Of a stretch of 64,000 bases of DNA, positions 13,278 to 23,236 are shown piece by piece. The notes under the pieces are model-generated. The model was not told the DNA's origin. It saw nothing but the letters and a program-made list of their open reading frames with translations, and made no database searches. The DNA is from Tetrahymena elliotti 4EA (Eukaryota; Ciliophora; Oligohymenophorea; Hymenostomatida; Tetrahymenidae): NCBI GenBank assembly GCA_000231825.2, contig JH720307.1:308389-372388 (forward strand), in the 5' to 3' direction. The position numbers and the translations under genes were made by a program. The number at the start of each line of letters is the position of its first letter. The stretch's first letter is position 1.

Positions 13278-15259
13278 AAAATTAGTTAATGAACAATCTT
13301 CGAATTAAATAAATCAAATACTTTTTAGTCTTCTATCTATAGCTCGAATTTTACTATTATTACTATCATAACAATAAAGTAGTTGCTAACATAATATAAA
13401 GTAATCTTATTGATTAGCCTTTCAAAATAACATGGAACTAATCATCTAATTGCCTTTTTTTTACTAATCTGATAATTAAATACACTGTATACAAATTAAA
13501 TACTAAATGATTCTAAAATAAGCTCAACTAATCCAAAAATTAATTATAATTTTTAATAATAAAGCTAGATTAAGCAGCTCAAATACTAATTTAATATATA
13601 AAATAACCCAGTAACTAACTTTAAATTTATAATAACTTTACTACCTCCCTAATTATGAAAATCTCAAAAAAGCAAATCAAGACAGCCTAAAACTAGCTTT
13701 TTAAACTAATAAACCTTTCTCATAATTGCTTTTTTGTTTGCTTCATAATCAAATGAAGGGCCACGCAATATTTTAAATTTGCTTTCTTTTAATAACAATC
13801 AATGTACAAACAAAATTAACTCTCCATAAAATCAATAAACAACTTACTAAAATATTTATAATCTATTTATTATTATCACCGTAACTTTCACATTTATTTT
13901 TCTTAGTTTATATAAAGTTTAACACGTTTGCTTACCTACCAATCTCTCAAATTTACACTTTAACATTTTTTATAATCTATTCTATTTCATTTGCTTGAGG
14001 ATTAGATTTTTCGCTCTAATTAAATGAACTAAAATTTGGTTTTATATCTCTATTAAATAAATATGTAAATTCATCAATCTCAACGCATTTAAAAAAATTA
14101 ATTTGATAATCCCATAAATATAATTAAGAAAGTTAAAAAGGCCAAAAGTATTTCTTACTGGCTTTTCAAAATATTACTTTTTACAGTTTACTACTATTTA
14201 AATAACTTTATTTTTGACAGTTCTAGTTTTAATTAATCAATTCAATCAGTCGCTTAATATAAATTAATATATTTTTTATTCTAATTAATATTTCACAAAA
14301 ATCTATTGTAAATTAATCAAAAACAGAAATTAAATCACAGAAATTTTATCAGCATGCCACTTATTGCTGATAAAATATTTGAGAAAAAATGTGTTGAGGT
14401 GGAATCCAAGTATTTTTTATTTATTACTAAATTAAAAATTAAATTTAGACAATCTTGTAAAGTTATTTGATTTTGTAATAATAATTATAATAGCTATTTG
14501 TTTTGTTTGTAATAAATTAATTAACTTAATTGAGTTTACATCTTGAGTTTTTCTTTTATTAATCTTTAAAAGAGAAGGGGATTGAATTTTTTTATTATCC
14601 TTTTATTAAAAAACTCGAATTTATCTAGAGATGATTTTTCCACTGTGCTTACATTTTTTTGAAAGGATTCAGAAATATTAGATTTTATTTTTCAAGTCAC
14701 CTTCCTCAGCTGAGTATTCATAACGCTAATTTACTTGTTCTTACAAAATTAATATATTAAAACTAAAAATCTGCTTTGCTCTAACGTTATTAGTTTGTTA
14801 TCAATCAAAAATCAAAATGATATATAAAAATTTAAATTTATTTTCTCACTGATTTAAAACATATAAGCTCGTTTTTTATTTACAAATTGTTTAATTACAT
14901 AATTTTAAATACAAAATTCAGAAAAAAAATAAGTAAACGTCTTTTTATAATTTGTGATCTATTCTAAATAAATCAATAAAACTTTTAAGAAGAAATGTAA
15001 TCACTCATATGAGAATAATATAGGTTAATTATTTTACCTTTACTCTTTTTTCTTTTCATATTTGTTACTAAAATAACTCTTATTTTAATGTATAAAAAGA
15101 AAAATCAAAAACTTCATTTTTACATTTGTTTGAAAAAAAAAATGAAAACCTTTCTTAAGTATTTAGTAAAAGGTCTTTTTTGTTTGTTCTTTGGAAAATT
15201 ATTTTAATTTTGCTATCACACAAAATAAAATACATTTAAATTTAAAGTTAACAAATTTT
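13278..15259. other. AT-rich intergenic region
   Basis: Nearly 2 kb with no supported gene between the plus-strand Met-Gly gene and the 3' end of the minus-strand S49 peptidase. The only structured element noticed is the inverted repeat at 14344-14375. Confidence 0.5.
14344..14375. repeat. perfect 11-bp inverted repeat (hairpin)
   Basis: TTTTATCAGCA at 14344-14354 is the exact reverse complement of TGCTGATAAAA at 14365-14375, with a 10-nt spacer. In RNA it would form a stable stem-loop. It lies in a gene desert and fits no RNA family I recognise. It might be a small RNA, a terminator-like structure or chance. Confidence 0.5.
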
Positions 15260-16490
15260 TCAAACTTTAACATTCATAACTTATAAAGCAAGAGGAGAAA
15301 TATAATCAAAAATTCCAGGAACATAAGCAGTTTCTCCATAACCTTAAAGACGTCTGTTAATAACAAGTTTAATTTTGGCATCAGGGAATTCAGTATTAAC
15401 AATTTATTCAAAAGTGGCTACTCCATCAATATATCTAATTTTTATTTAGTCAGAATTAAATATTACTATTATACTGAACTAATAATTTACCCTAACTTCT
15501 ATGCTTCTTCACCAAAAACTACATCTTTTTGGAACAAGCTTTAGTTTAATTATTCATTTGTAAGTCCCTTTTCATGGAATTTTTCACCTCTAAATTTTAT
15601 GATTTCTTTTTTTAATTCTTCTTCTCTGTCATTCAACACATTGTTAATCCTTTGAATTAATAAAAAAATTAGGATCGATATTTAATTGGTTTAAAATACC
15701 ATTTTCTATCTTCATTAGTAAAAGGTGTGTTGCTTTCTAACTTTTTACCCTTAGTTGCTTCAGAGCAATAAGTAGTAGCAATACCATATTTCTTATTAAA
15801 TTCAGATTTTTCAGTTATAATTTGAGAGAATCCAAACTAACCAATCATAGAGTGTCTTGCTATTTAATAAATTTGCATAAAATTCAAAAGATGCTTAATT
15901 ATATGGAAATATTATATTACAAGCAAAGCTTCTATTAGCGCCTGCTAAAACAATATTTGCTGATCCAAAAACTGCATCTTCACCAAAAGTATAAATAGGA
16001 GCTCTTTATTTATATAATATGTGAATATTTAATAATACTGACAATATTACAAAATAATAATTACTATGTTTTATATGAAATTTCCTTCAAAATAGAGACA
16101 ATATTCTTAGCTTAAATAATGCTTCCTTAATAATAATAATAAGTTATTTCATTTTCATTTTTTTGAAATTCAATAAATAGAAATCTCAATGAATCATAAA
16201 TTTTTAATCTATTAGAATTAAGTTAAGATAGATTTCCTTATTACCTCCATTTGAATTAATAGAGACAGCAACAAGAGATGGCTTTTATCTAATGATAGTC
16301 TAACTAACATTGGATAATTTATCAGTGCTGTTATATATTAATAAAAAATGATGCTTTTACAAATAATATGTATTTGATATTTCAATTATTTAAGTCATAA
16401 ATTTCATTTATTGAAATAAGATTCATACATTCTACTAGTTATTTCTGAGTGAATCTTAAAATGAACTACTTTATATCCTTTGCTAAACAT
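15260..16490 (-). CDS. S49-family (SppA/SohB-like) serine peptidase, seven exons
   Basis: Spliced minus-strand model: exons 16490-16429, 16327-16245, 16125-16065, 16003-15921, 15859-15700, 15649-15491 and 15434-15260. All six introns (50-119 nt, GT..AG) keep phase and give 260 residues. S49 landmarks appear in order: SLVAVSINSNGG (family INSPGG, residues 38-49); IYTFGEDAVFGSANIVLAG, where Ser83 aligns with the nucleophile of ASGGYYIA; SRHSMIGQFGF (family GSIGV, 97-107); a lysine-rich site TKGKKLES (132-139) near the expected catalytic Lys; and FGEEAQKLGYIDG (family G.eA...GLiD). The family forms membrane-associated or organellar oligomers that cleave signal peptides and other short substrates. 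No N-terminal membrane helix is visible from this start; the frame is open further upstream without an ATG, so an extra 5' exon is possible. Confidence 0.8.
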
Positions 16491-17066
16491 TTCCTTATTA
16501 TAAGTTTTTTATAATCTATTATATCTTTTAATTTTTATCTATTATAAATCTACCAACTTGAGTAAATCAAAAACAATCTTTTCTTCGAATTATTTGGAAT
16601 AAAATATCTGAACTTAAAATAAAGATATACTGTTTGTCAAATAAATATATTCAAACACAAGCAAGTATTTATTATCAAAATAAAATATCTTTTTTTCATG
16701 GCTTAAATCAGTATAATTATTAATAAACAATCACTTTCAAAATCATAAAAAAAACTATAAAATATTTAATTAATTTTTGTTTTTAAAAGATCTCTCAATA
16801 TCTATGAAATTCCATAAAATATTCAAATCTACTTTGATAAAATAATATTTTTTTTAAAATTAAATTTTTAGAGAAGAAATAAAATGTCTTTTTTAAATAT
16901 TTCTGTTTCATTAAAAAAGTTAAAATTAAAAAATTTTTTTTTCTTTTTTGTTTTGATAAAATCTTAAATTAATCCATCAAAAATCTTTTTCACAAATCAT
17001 TTATTTATTTAATTTGATTTTCATCAAAAATCCTCTTAAAAAAAATTAGAATAATCAATTTGAAGC
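16491..17066. other. spacer between S49 gene and U4 gene
   Basis: AT-rich. The S49 reading frame stays open upstream of its ATG to about 16720 but lacks a start codon. It may hold the 5' UTR, an upstream exon of that gene, or promoter sequence. Confidence 0.4.
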
Positions 17067-17082
17067 AAACCCATAATTTTTT
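17067..17082 (+). promoter_or_regulatory. putative snRNA proximal sequence element, U4 copy 1
   Basis: AAACCCATAATTTTTT lies about 69 nt upstream of the U4 5' end. A near-identical element (AACCCATATTTTTAA) lies at the same distance before the second U4 copy. The spacing matches the usual place of a proximal sequence element. This is judged only from the shared position and sequence. Confidence 0.5.
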
Positions 17083-17135
17083 ATTTTATAATTTATTATT
17101 TATTTGCCTGGTCCTTTGCACCAAGAATTTCTTTA

Positions 17136-17270
17136 ACCTCGCGACAGGGGCAATATAGCAGCAAGTGACGGTTAACTGATGCGCTATTATTGCTAGTTGA
17201 AAACTACTTCAATATGTGGAAACGACGCTTGCGTCGGGTCCCAATTTCTGGAAGGTCGTATGACCTACTC
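17136..17270 (+). ncRNA. U4 spliceosomal snRNA
   Basis: A G/C-rich island of about 135 nt in an AT desert with the ordered hallmarks of U4. The 5' end ACCTCGCGACAGGGGCA corresponds to the U6-pairing stem II strand (human GCGCAGUGGCAGUAUC). The 5' stem-loop is followed by GCGCTATTATTGCTAGTTG, almost the same as the human stem I region (ATTATTGCTAATTGAAAAC). A central hairpin CGACGC-TT-GCGTCG (17223-17236) comes next, then an Sm-type site AATTTCTGGAAG, and a terminal hairpin AGGTC-GTAT-GACCT (17254-17267). U4 pairs with U6 and escorts it into the tri-snRNP for pre-mRNA splicing in the nucleus. Ends are approximate to a few bases. Confidence 0.9.
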
Positions 17271-17677
17271 ACTCCTTAATTAATCAAACAAAATTAAATT
17301 CTTTTCTTCTTAAATAAACCATTTATCTTTAATTGTCATTTAAATTTCTAAATTATTTTCTCAAAAATATAATTCAAATATAAATTTCAATCTAAATTTT
17401 AAGAAAAAGATAATAAATCATAAATCTATTAAATAAATTCACTTAATTTTTAAAAATAAAAAGCATGTAATTTCTTGAATTTTAAAAATTAAAAGTGGAA
17501 AGAATTTAAAATAATCATTAATATTTTAAATTTTGGTATGTTTTTAAACAAAAAGACATGTAGATTTTTAAGAGAAATAACTATGAAAATTGAAAATTAT
17601 TTCTAATTATTTTGTATATTAGTTCTTTCTTTCTTCTTAATTTTATATAAACCAAGCAAAACTGAAAAATTAATCAT

Positions 17678-18103
17678 TCATTCATCTTTTATAGCATTTT
17701 TTTGTATAATACTTTCTTTTATGTGTGATAGAGGATATAAGAGTATACCAAATTTAACTAAACTAAAGAATTAATCTCTAATTGGTAACACAATACCATG
17801 GTAATGTAAATGGTCAATTGAAATATGAGGAGGAATATGATACCCATATCTATATTCCTTTCCAGGATGACTTTTTTAAAGAATTTGTTCACAAATTTTA
17901 TGAATTTCATCTAAAAGATCAAAATCGTTTTCTGTCAAAAAGCTTGAATTTTCTATGTGCTTTGTAGGGCATACTAATATATGTCTCTAAGAAGATCCTA
18001 AATCAACATCTTCAATAGCAAACAAATTTTCATTTGAAAAAATAATAAGATTTTTTTTATTTTAGTAAATATCGCAAAATTCGCAAAAAGGCTGATTCTT
18101 CAT
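17678..18103 (-). CDS. HIT-domain nucleotide hydrolase/transferase
   Basis: Intronless minus-strand frame of 141 residues, ATG at 18103, TGA at 17680-17678. The N-terminus MKNQPFCEFCDIY carries the CxxC pair common in HINT-like proteins. The core has RHILVCPTKHIENSSFL (residues 40-56) and the HIT signature IDHLHYHGIVLP (96-107), matching His-x-His-x-His with hydrophobic x. The family hydrolyses or transfers nucleotide monophosphates from dinucleotides, AMP-amidates or related substrates through the central histidine. The PPHISIDHLHYH context resembles the HINT3-type subfamily, but the exact substrate cannot be told. The gene lies between the two U4 copies on the opposite strand. Confidence 0.85.
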
Positions 18104-18379
18104 CTTTTAAATTAAAAGCTAAAATTTTTTTGTAAATTAATTTAATAAGCTTGAATAAAAAAAATATAAAGAAATAAAGTTAAATAATATCATTTTACAT
18201 TTAAATCAAATTTCAATTAAGATAAATACTATATATAATTTTGGTTCTTTAAAATGAGTAAAAAAAACTAAAGCTAGACATTTCTTTGTTTTTTAAAATA
18301 AAAAAAATTCAATAAATTATTGATAGATGCTTTATTTTAAATAATCAAATAGAATATTGATATTTTTGTGATATCATAA

Positions 18380-18398
18380 ATATATATATATATATAAT
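18380..18398. repeat. (AT)n dinucleotide tract
   Basis: A short uninterrupted TA/AT run upstream of the second U4 copy. Simple microsatellite. Confidence 0.6.
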
Positions 18399-18449
18399 AA
18401 AAAAGCTGAAAAATTTTGTCTATTATTTTATTTTATAATTAAAATTAAC

Positions 18450-18465
18450 TAACCCATATTTTTAA
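18450..18465 (+). promoter_or_regulatory. putative snRNA proximal sequence element, U4 copy 2
   Basis: TAACCCATATTTTTAA about 65 nt before the second U4-like sequence, matching the element at 17067-17082 in core sequence (ACCCATA followed by a T run) and distance. Its conservation suggests this copy was, and may still be, transcribed. Confidence 0.45.
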
Positions 18466-18514
18466 TAACAAGAATAATATATATAATTCTTAATCTAACC
18501 CTTAAAAAATTTTC

Positions 18515-18655
18515 ATCCTCGCGCAGAGGGGCAATATAGATGCATGTGAAGTTTTAACTGATGCTCTATTTTTGCTATTTGAGAACTATGTTCGATAAAT
18601 TGACTTTAAGTTTTGGCTTAATTGTCATAATTTCTGAAGGGTCTTATGGACTCTA
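18515..18655 (+). ncRNA. diverged U4 snRNA copy (variant or pseudogene)
   Basis: Similar along its length to the U4 at 17136. It shares CCTCGCG, AGGGGCAATATAG, TTAACTGATGC, a TTGCTA core in the stem I region, an Sm-type site AATTTCTGAAGG, and a terminal hairpin whose changed arms (AGGGTC and GACTCT) still pair with one G-U wobble. The central hairpin is now AT-rich and the stem I strand reads TTTTTGCTATTTGAG, adding a likely mismatch to U6. This may be a variant U4 or a decaying copy. Arm-compatible changes and the retained upstream element favour at least past function. Confidence 0.7.
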
Positions 18656-19439
18656 TCTAACATAACTAAAGAAAATTTACTCTTTTATTCTTCTTTCTAA
18701 ATATTTGTAATGAAAATAATAAAAAAAAAGTATTAAAATATAAATTTCAAGATTACGTGATTTACAATTAAAAAATTTTATGTTTAAAAATCAATTTATC
18801 TTACTTAAAGGAAGAATAAATAGATATTTTATTGAGAAAATAGTTTAAAATCAAAATTAATAATTTAATTTAAAAAGATAATCAACTTTTTTATCATTCT
18901 ACAATCCTTTATATTTGTTTATTTCTAAATTAATGCTCTTTAAATAAGTAAGCGCTTTTTGCTCTTCATCATAAGATTGCAATCATTACCATAAAATAAA
19001 TTATTCAATAATACTCTATTTTGAAAGTTATTTAGTCCATTTGTGTTTTGTAAGATTATTAATTATACATTCTTCAAATAGATGCATGATTATAAATATC
19101 TAAATTAATAAAATAAAAATGTCTCTCTAATTCTTTTTATCATAAAATTATAAAAGTATTTCAATTCAAAATTATAAAAAATATTACTATTTACTATTTG
19201 AAGAAAGAGCACAAGAATAAATTTTATAAATACTCAGATCAAAGATGCTTTAAAAATGCAATTTTTAGAAAATTTTTGATCAATAAAAATTTAAGTTTAA
19301 AATTAAGATTAATGATGATAAAAAATTTTTCAGATTAAAATTAATAAAAAAATTTATTATTTAAACAAACAAAAACATATAAATAAATTTTAAACATAAT
19401 AACATTGTAAATATTCTATTAAAATTAAGGATATTGATT

Positions 19440-20878
19440 TCACAAATCTTTACCCAATCTATGTATTTCATTTAAAGCGAATAAAACTTCTTCTTTTCCT
19501 TTATCAACTGTAAAGATGAATCTAAAGAAGTTCTTTCTTTGAAATGATTTTTAATTTTGCTTTTGATAAGCAACCATCATTGTACCTTATACAATCATTC
19601 TAGCTTTAATAATAGGAGGGATATTATGGATATCTTACCAGAATTAATCAGTCTTATCTTCTCCTTATTCTTTTCTCTTTAAGAAGGAATTGGGATAGTA
19701 GTAAAAACTGGCATTTACATATTCTGGTTCAACAATTAATTCAAAGTTTGGATGATCTTTCACCAATTAGGCAAAATATTTAGTTGTTTTTAATGAATCT
19801 ACTATCATTTACTCTAAGCCTAAAGTACCATAATGTTTCCAGTAGATCCAAAATTTAAACACATCAATATGTCTACCACATTAGAAAGTCTTATCTCCTG
19901 AATCATATCTTTTTGTTTAAATAATTTACAAATTATTAAATTAAAAAATTTTTTCTAATTACTTGGTAGCATCATAAAGCTTTTTGTCTATCATGAAAAG
20001 ATAATCACTTCCTAATGCATTAGCTTCATGGAGTAAGCCCATATGTCTATTAAAAAATGTAGTGTACTATTAAGGTATATTAAATAATTTATGAGCATCC
20101 CAAGCAAAACTATCAGCTTGACTGATGAGACTATTTTAATTTCTAAATTATTCAGTAAAGATTAAATAACCACCCCAGCACCCATCTATATGAACCCAAA
20201 TGTTATACTTTTTAGCTATTTCAGTACATTTATTTATAGGATCAACAGCGCCAAATACAGTAGTACCACAAGTTACATTAACCATTAGAGGAATCTAAAT
20301 TAAATTAGTAAAAATTTTTTTTAATTTGATTAAAAGTATGTTTTTTTGATTTGGTAATTTTGATGAATACTTTCAAAAATATCTTTTTACACAAATTTAA
20401 AAGTTTTTCTTCAAATAAAAAGATAATCTTTGAAAGTAAATTAATATTTGAAGTTGTCTTTTTTTAACTTAATTTTAAATATTTGTTTAAATTAATAAGA
20501 AATATCTGCTTTAGGATAATTTAATAAAGATACTTACTGAGCCTTCTTCAATGCATTTATGAATTTCCTTCTCAAGCTCTTCAGGAATAATTCTCCCTTC
20601 TTTATCACAAGTTATTTTTACTACTGAATCACTACCAAATCCAAGCATAATAGCACCTTTTTCAATACTGGTACTTATGCTGTCTAGCTGCAAGAATACT
20701 ATAGAAATTTGATTAGGAGCCACCAGATAGTATCATATTTTTCAAAATTTGAAAAAATTCATCTAGAAATTTTTCATTTAGCTTCTTATCTAATAAAAAA
20801 TGAAATATGAATAAAAATTTTAGATTGATATGATAATTATTTACTATTTGATTAAACTTGCTAATTATAAAATTCCAT
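19440..20878 (-). pseudogene. group II PLP decarboxylase pseudogene (GAD/CSAD-like)
   Basis: A close relative of the intact gene at 23237-25125 with the same four-exon layout: exon 1 from ATG 20878, exon 2 20789-20538, exon 3 20294-19963, exon 4 19908-19440. Exons 3 and 4 have exactly the same lengths as in the intact copy (332 and 469 nt). They keep the cofactor lysine region DSFAWDAHKLFN and a full C-terminus ending HRLGKDL. Exon 2 is 252 nt instead of 671. Two internal deletions, after ILKNMIL and after LAARQHKY, remove 419 nt in total. This is not a multiple of three, so the frame shifts to a TGA just after the second junction. The substrate and cofactor half is lost and the product cannot be an active enzyme. 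Conserved downstream exons suggest the damage is recent. Confidence 0.8.
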
Positions 20879-22241
20879 TTTTTAAAAAATCTAAATAAAT
20901 TTTGTAAGTTTATTTAAAAATAAATGATTTTTTTCCTTGTACTTACTTTTTCATTTTCTATTTGACCTAAATAATTTGCGTTTCTTTAACCGTAATTTAT
21001 ATTTTTGTTTAATAATAGTTCATATCTTTTGTTTATTCTTGTATATTTCAAATAAGCTTAACTAATTCTCTCCTAAAAAATATTAAAGTGCGTTATTGTA
21101 TTATCTCATAAAAGAAAAGTGTGGATTTAATGATACTTGTGCATATCTTCCATATTTTATTTTCTCTTCTAATTATTATGCTTAGAAAATAAATTTTTTT
21201 TAAAGAAAGAATTAATATTAAACAGAAATTTAATATTTTTTAACTAAAAAAGACTTTTATTTTTCTTAGAAATTGTTATGAAGAAAGGAATTAATTTTAA
21301 GTTTAAAAATTCTTATACATATAAAATGATTGAAAAAAAAACATTTACTTTATTTTTCTATGTCTCAGTCTGTCTATTTTGATGATATATTCTAAAAAAA
21401 GTTTAATTATTTGAGAATAAAAAGTAAGATTTTTCAAGCAGGCAAAACTAACTTTGATTAATCAAAAAAATTAAATTATTCTTTGGCATTAATCAAACAA
21501 CTGTTTTATCTTGTAAGTATGATAGAATAAAAAAATATAAATTAATACTCTATATTAGCACTTTCAAAATTTATTGAGTAAATTACTCTAGATATTTACT
21601 TAATAAATTTATTTAAGTAGTATTATAAAGTTTTTTTACTTAACCTAAGATTTTAAAATTAATAATTTGCTTTATTCTTTTTAAAATATTTAAACAAAAA
21701 AAGAATTAAAAAAGATTAGGTTAAGGAAAATGCACATTTTTTAAAATAATAAAAAATTTTATGAACAAGAATTTTTGTTACTGAGCTTAAATTTTTATGA
21801 AATAGCTTATGAAATCAAAAACATCATTTAAAAAATTGAGATAGTATTACTACCCTAAATAATAATTTATTTTTTTTATCGATGTTTGGAGAAGCAATTT
21901 CTAACCGATAATTTATGTAATCATCTTTTGAATAATAAAAACATCAATTCAATAAATGAAATAACGATATCATAACGATTAATTTAAAATTAAAAGATAA
22001 AAAATGATTTGTTTTCTTTTTTTAAATTTTAAATTAGGTGGCTAATTATTAGCGGAGTTAAGCTAATACTTTAATGAAAATATTTTGAATATTTTAAAAA
22101 TAATAATTTTCATATTTGTAGATATGATTTACTAACATTTTTATTTTATTTTAAAATGCTTATTATTAAGTTTAATAATCTTCATTCAATTTTAGAAAAT
22201 TCTTATTTATTATTTTTTAGGTTTTTAATAAGTAAGTAGAA
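20879..22241. other. AT-rich intergenic region
   Basis: About 1.4 kb between the divergently oriented decarboxylase pseudogene and the NDUFAF2-like gene. It should hold both promoters. No other gene or RNA is seen. A splice-acceptor-like TTTTTTAG at 22213-22220 could mark a 5' UTR intron of the downstream gene. Confidence 0.45.
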
Positions 22242-22664
22242 ATGCTGAAAAATATCTTCAATAAATTTAAATAGATAAGATAAGCACATAATGATGCAAA
22301 ATTTAATAGAAAGCTAGTAGGTACAGATAGAAATGGAAATAAGTACTATTAGTACTATGATGAAGAAGGTTATGAAAGTAAGAGAGAATGTGAATACTTG
22401 AATGTTTTTGATCAAAGTATTGTCAATAGAATAGATCCAGCTTGGGAAGATTGGCTAAGAAAGAAAAGATTAGATCCTTTTACTTAAGAGGAAATGGACA
22501 AAATTTACAAATACACTGATAGCCTAAGAAAAAAAGGTGTTTCAGCTGATAGATATGAATAAGAAATGATGAGAAGTTTTCGTAAAACTGATAAATATAA
22601 TGCAGCAGAAAAAAAAGATTTCTAACCAGAATAATGGGATTTCGATTAAAAAAACAATAAATGA
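22242..22664 (+). CDS. NDUFAF2/NDUFA12-family complex I assembly factor
   Basis: Intronless frame of 140 residues from ATG 22242 to TGA 22662-22664. It has the family core KLVGTDRNGNKYYQYYD (about residues 24-40), then KRECEYLNVFD and PAWEDWLRKKRLDPFTQEEM (about 65-85). The last matches the NDUFAF2 pattern of a Trp-x-x-Trp segment followed by a basic R[RK]xRxxPPT stretch. In other eukaryotes the family are mitochondrial proteins of about 150-170 residues; NDUFAF2 aids late assembly of respiratory complex I and NDUFA12 is a subunit. The RKKRLDPFT continuation favours NDUFAF2 over NDUFA12. The short basic N-terminus MLKNIFNKFKQIRQ could serve as a mitochondrial targeting sequence. Confidence 0.8.
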
Positions 22665-23236
22665 ACGCTAATTTGAATAAAAATAACATTAATATACATT
22701 ATTTACAAATCTTTAAAATAAAATGGTACAAAATTATTCTATTTTATCATAAACGTACTCTAAAAGCAAAAGAAGAAGTGTTTATATTTAAAATATTTGC
22801 ATAAAAACAGATAATTTTCAGTATTAATATTATAAATAAGAAAATAAATCAAATAGAATTTTTTAATTATTGTTTGAAATTATTTTAATGAAACTAATAT
22901 TATTTTGTTGATACAATTTTTAGATAAATTCTCTTATTTTTTTAACAATAAATTATTTTAAAACTTTTTTGAATTCTTTAAAATATCTTAAAATTGAAGA
23001 ATTATTATTGATAAAAATTTATTTGATTGCTATTTTTGATAAGATTTCTTTGCAAATTTGACATCAAAAATATCAAAAAAAAGCTTATAAAAGAATAGAT
23101 TAAGTTTTATGAATATTTATAATTTGTTTTTATTCTTTTTTTAGAATGAAATTAATAAAATTATTAAAAATTTTAAGCTTAAAACTAAATTATAAAATAT
23201 AAATTTGATATAATAAAACTAGAATATTTATTGATT

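Noticed and set aside
17782..17967. Plus-strand frame beginning MVTQYHGNVNGQ
   Set aside because: Antisense of the HIT-domain gene, which has the HxHxH signature and full length on the minus strand.
20511..20723. Minus-strand frame MAPNQISIVFLQ... treated as a separate small gene
   Set aside because: It is the frameshifted remainder of decarboxylase exon 2 running into the intron; part of the pseudogene, not a new gene.
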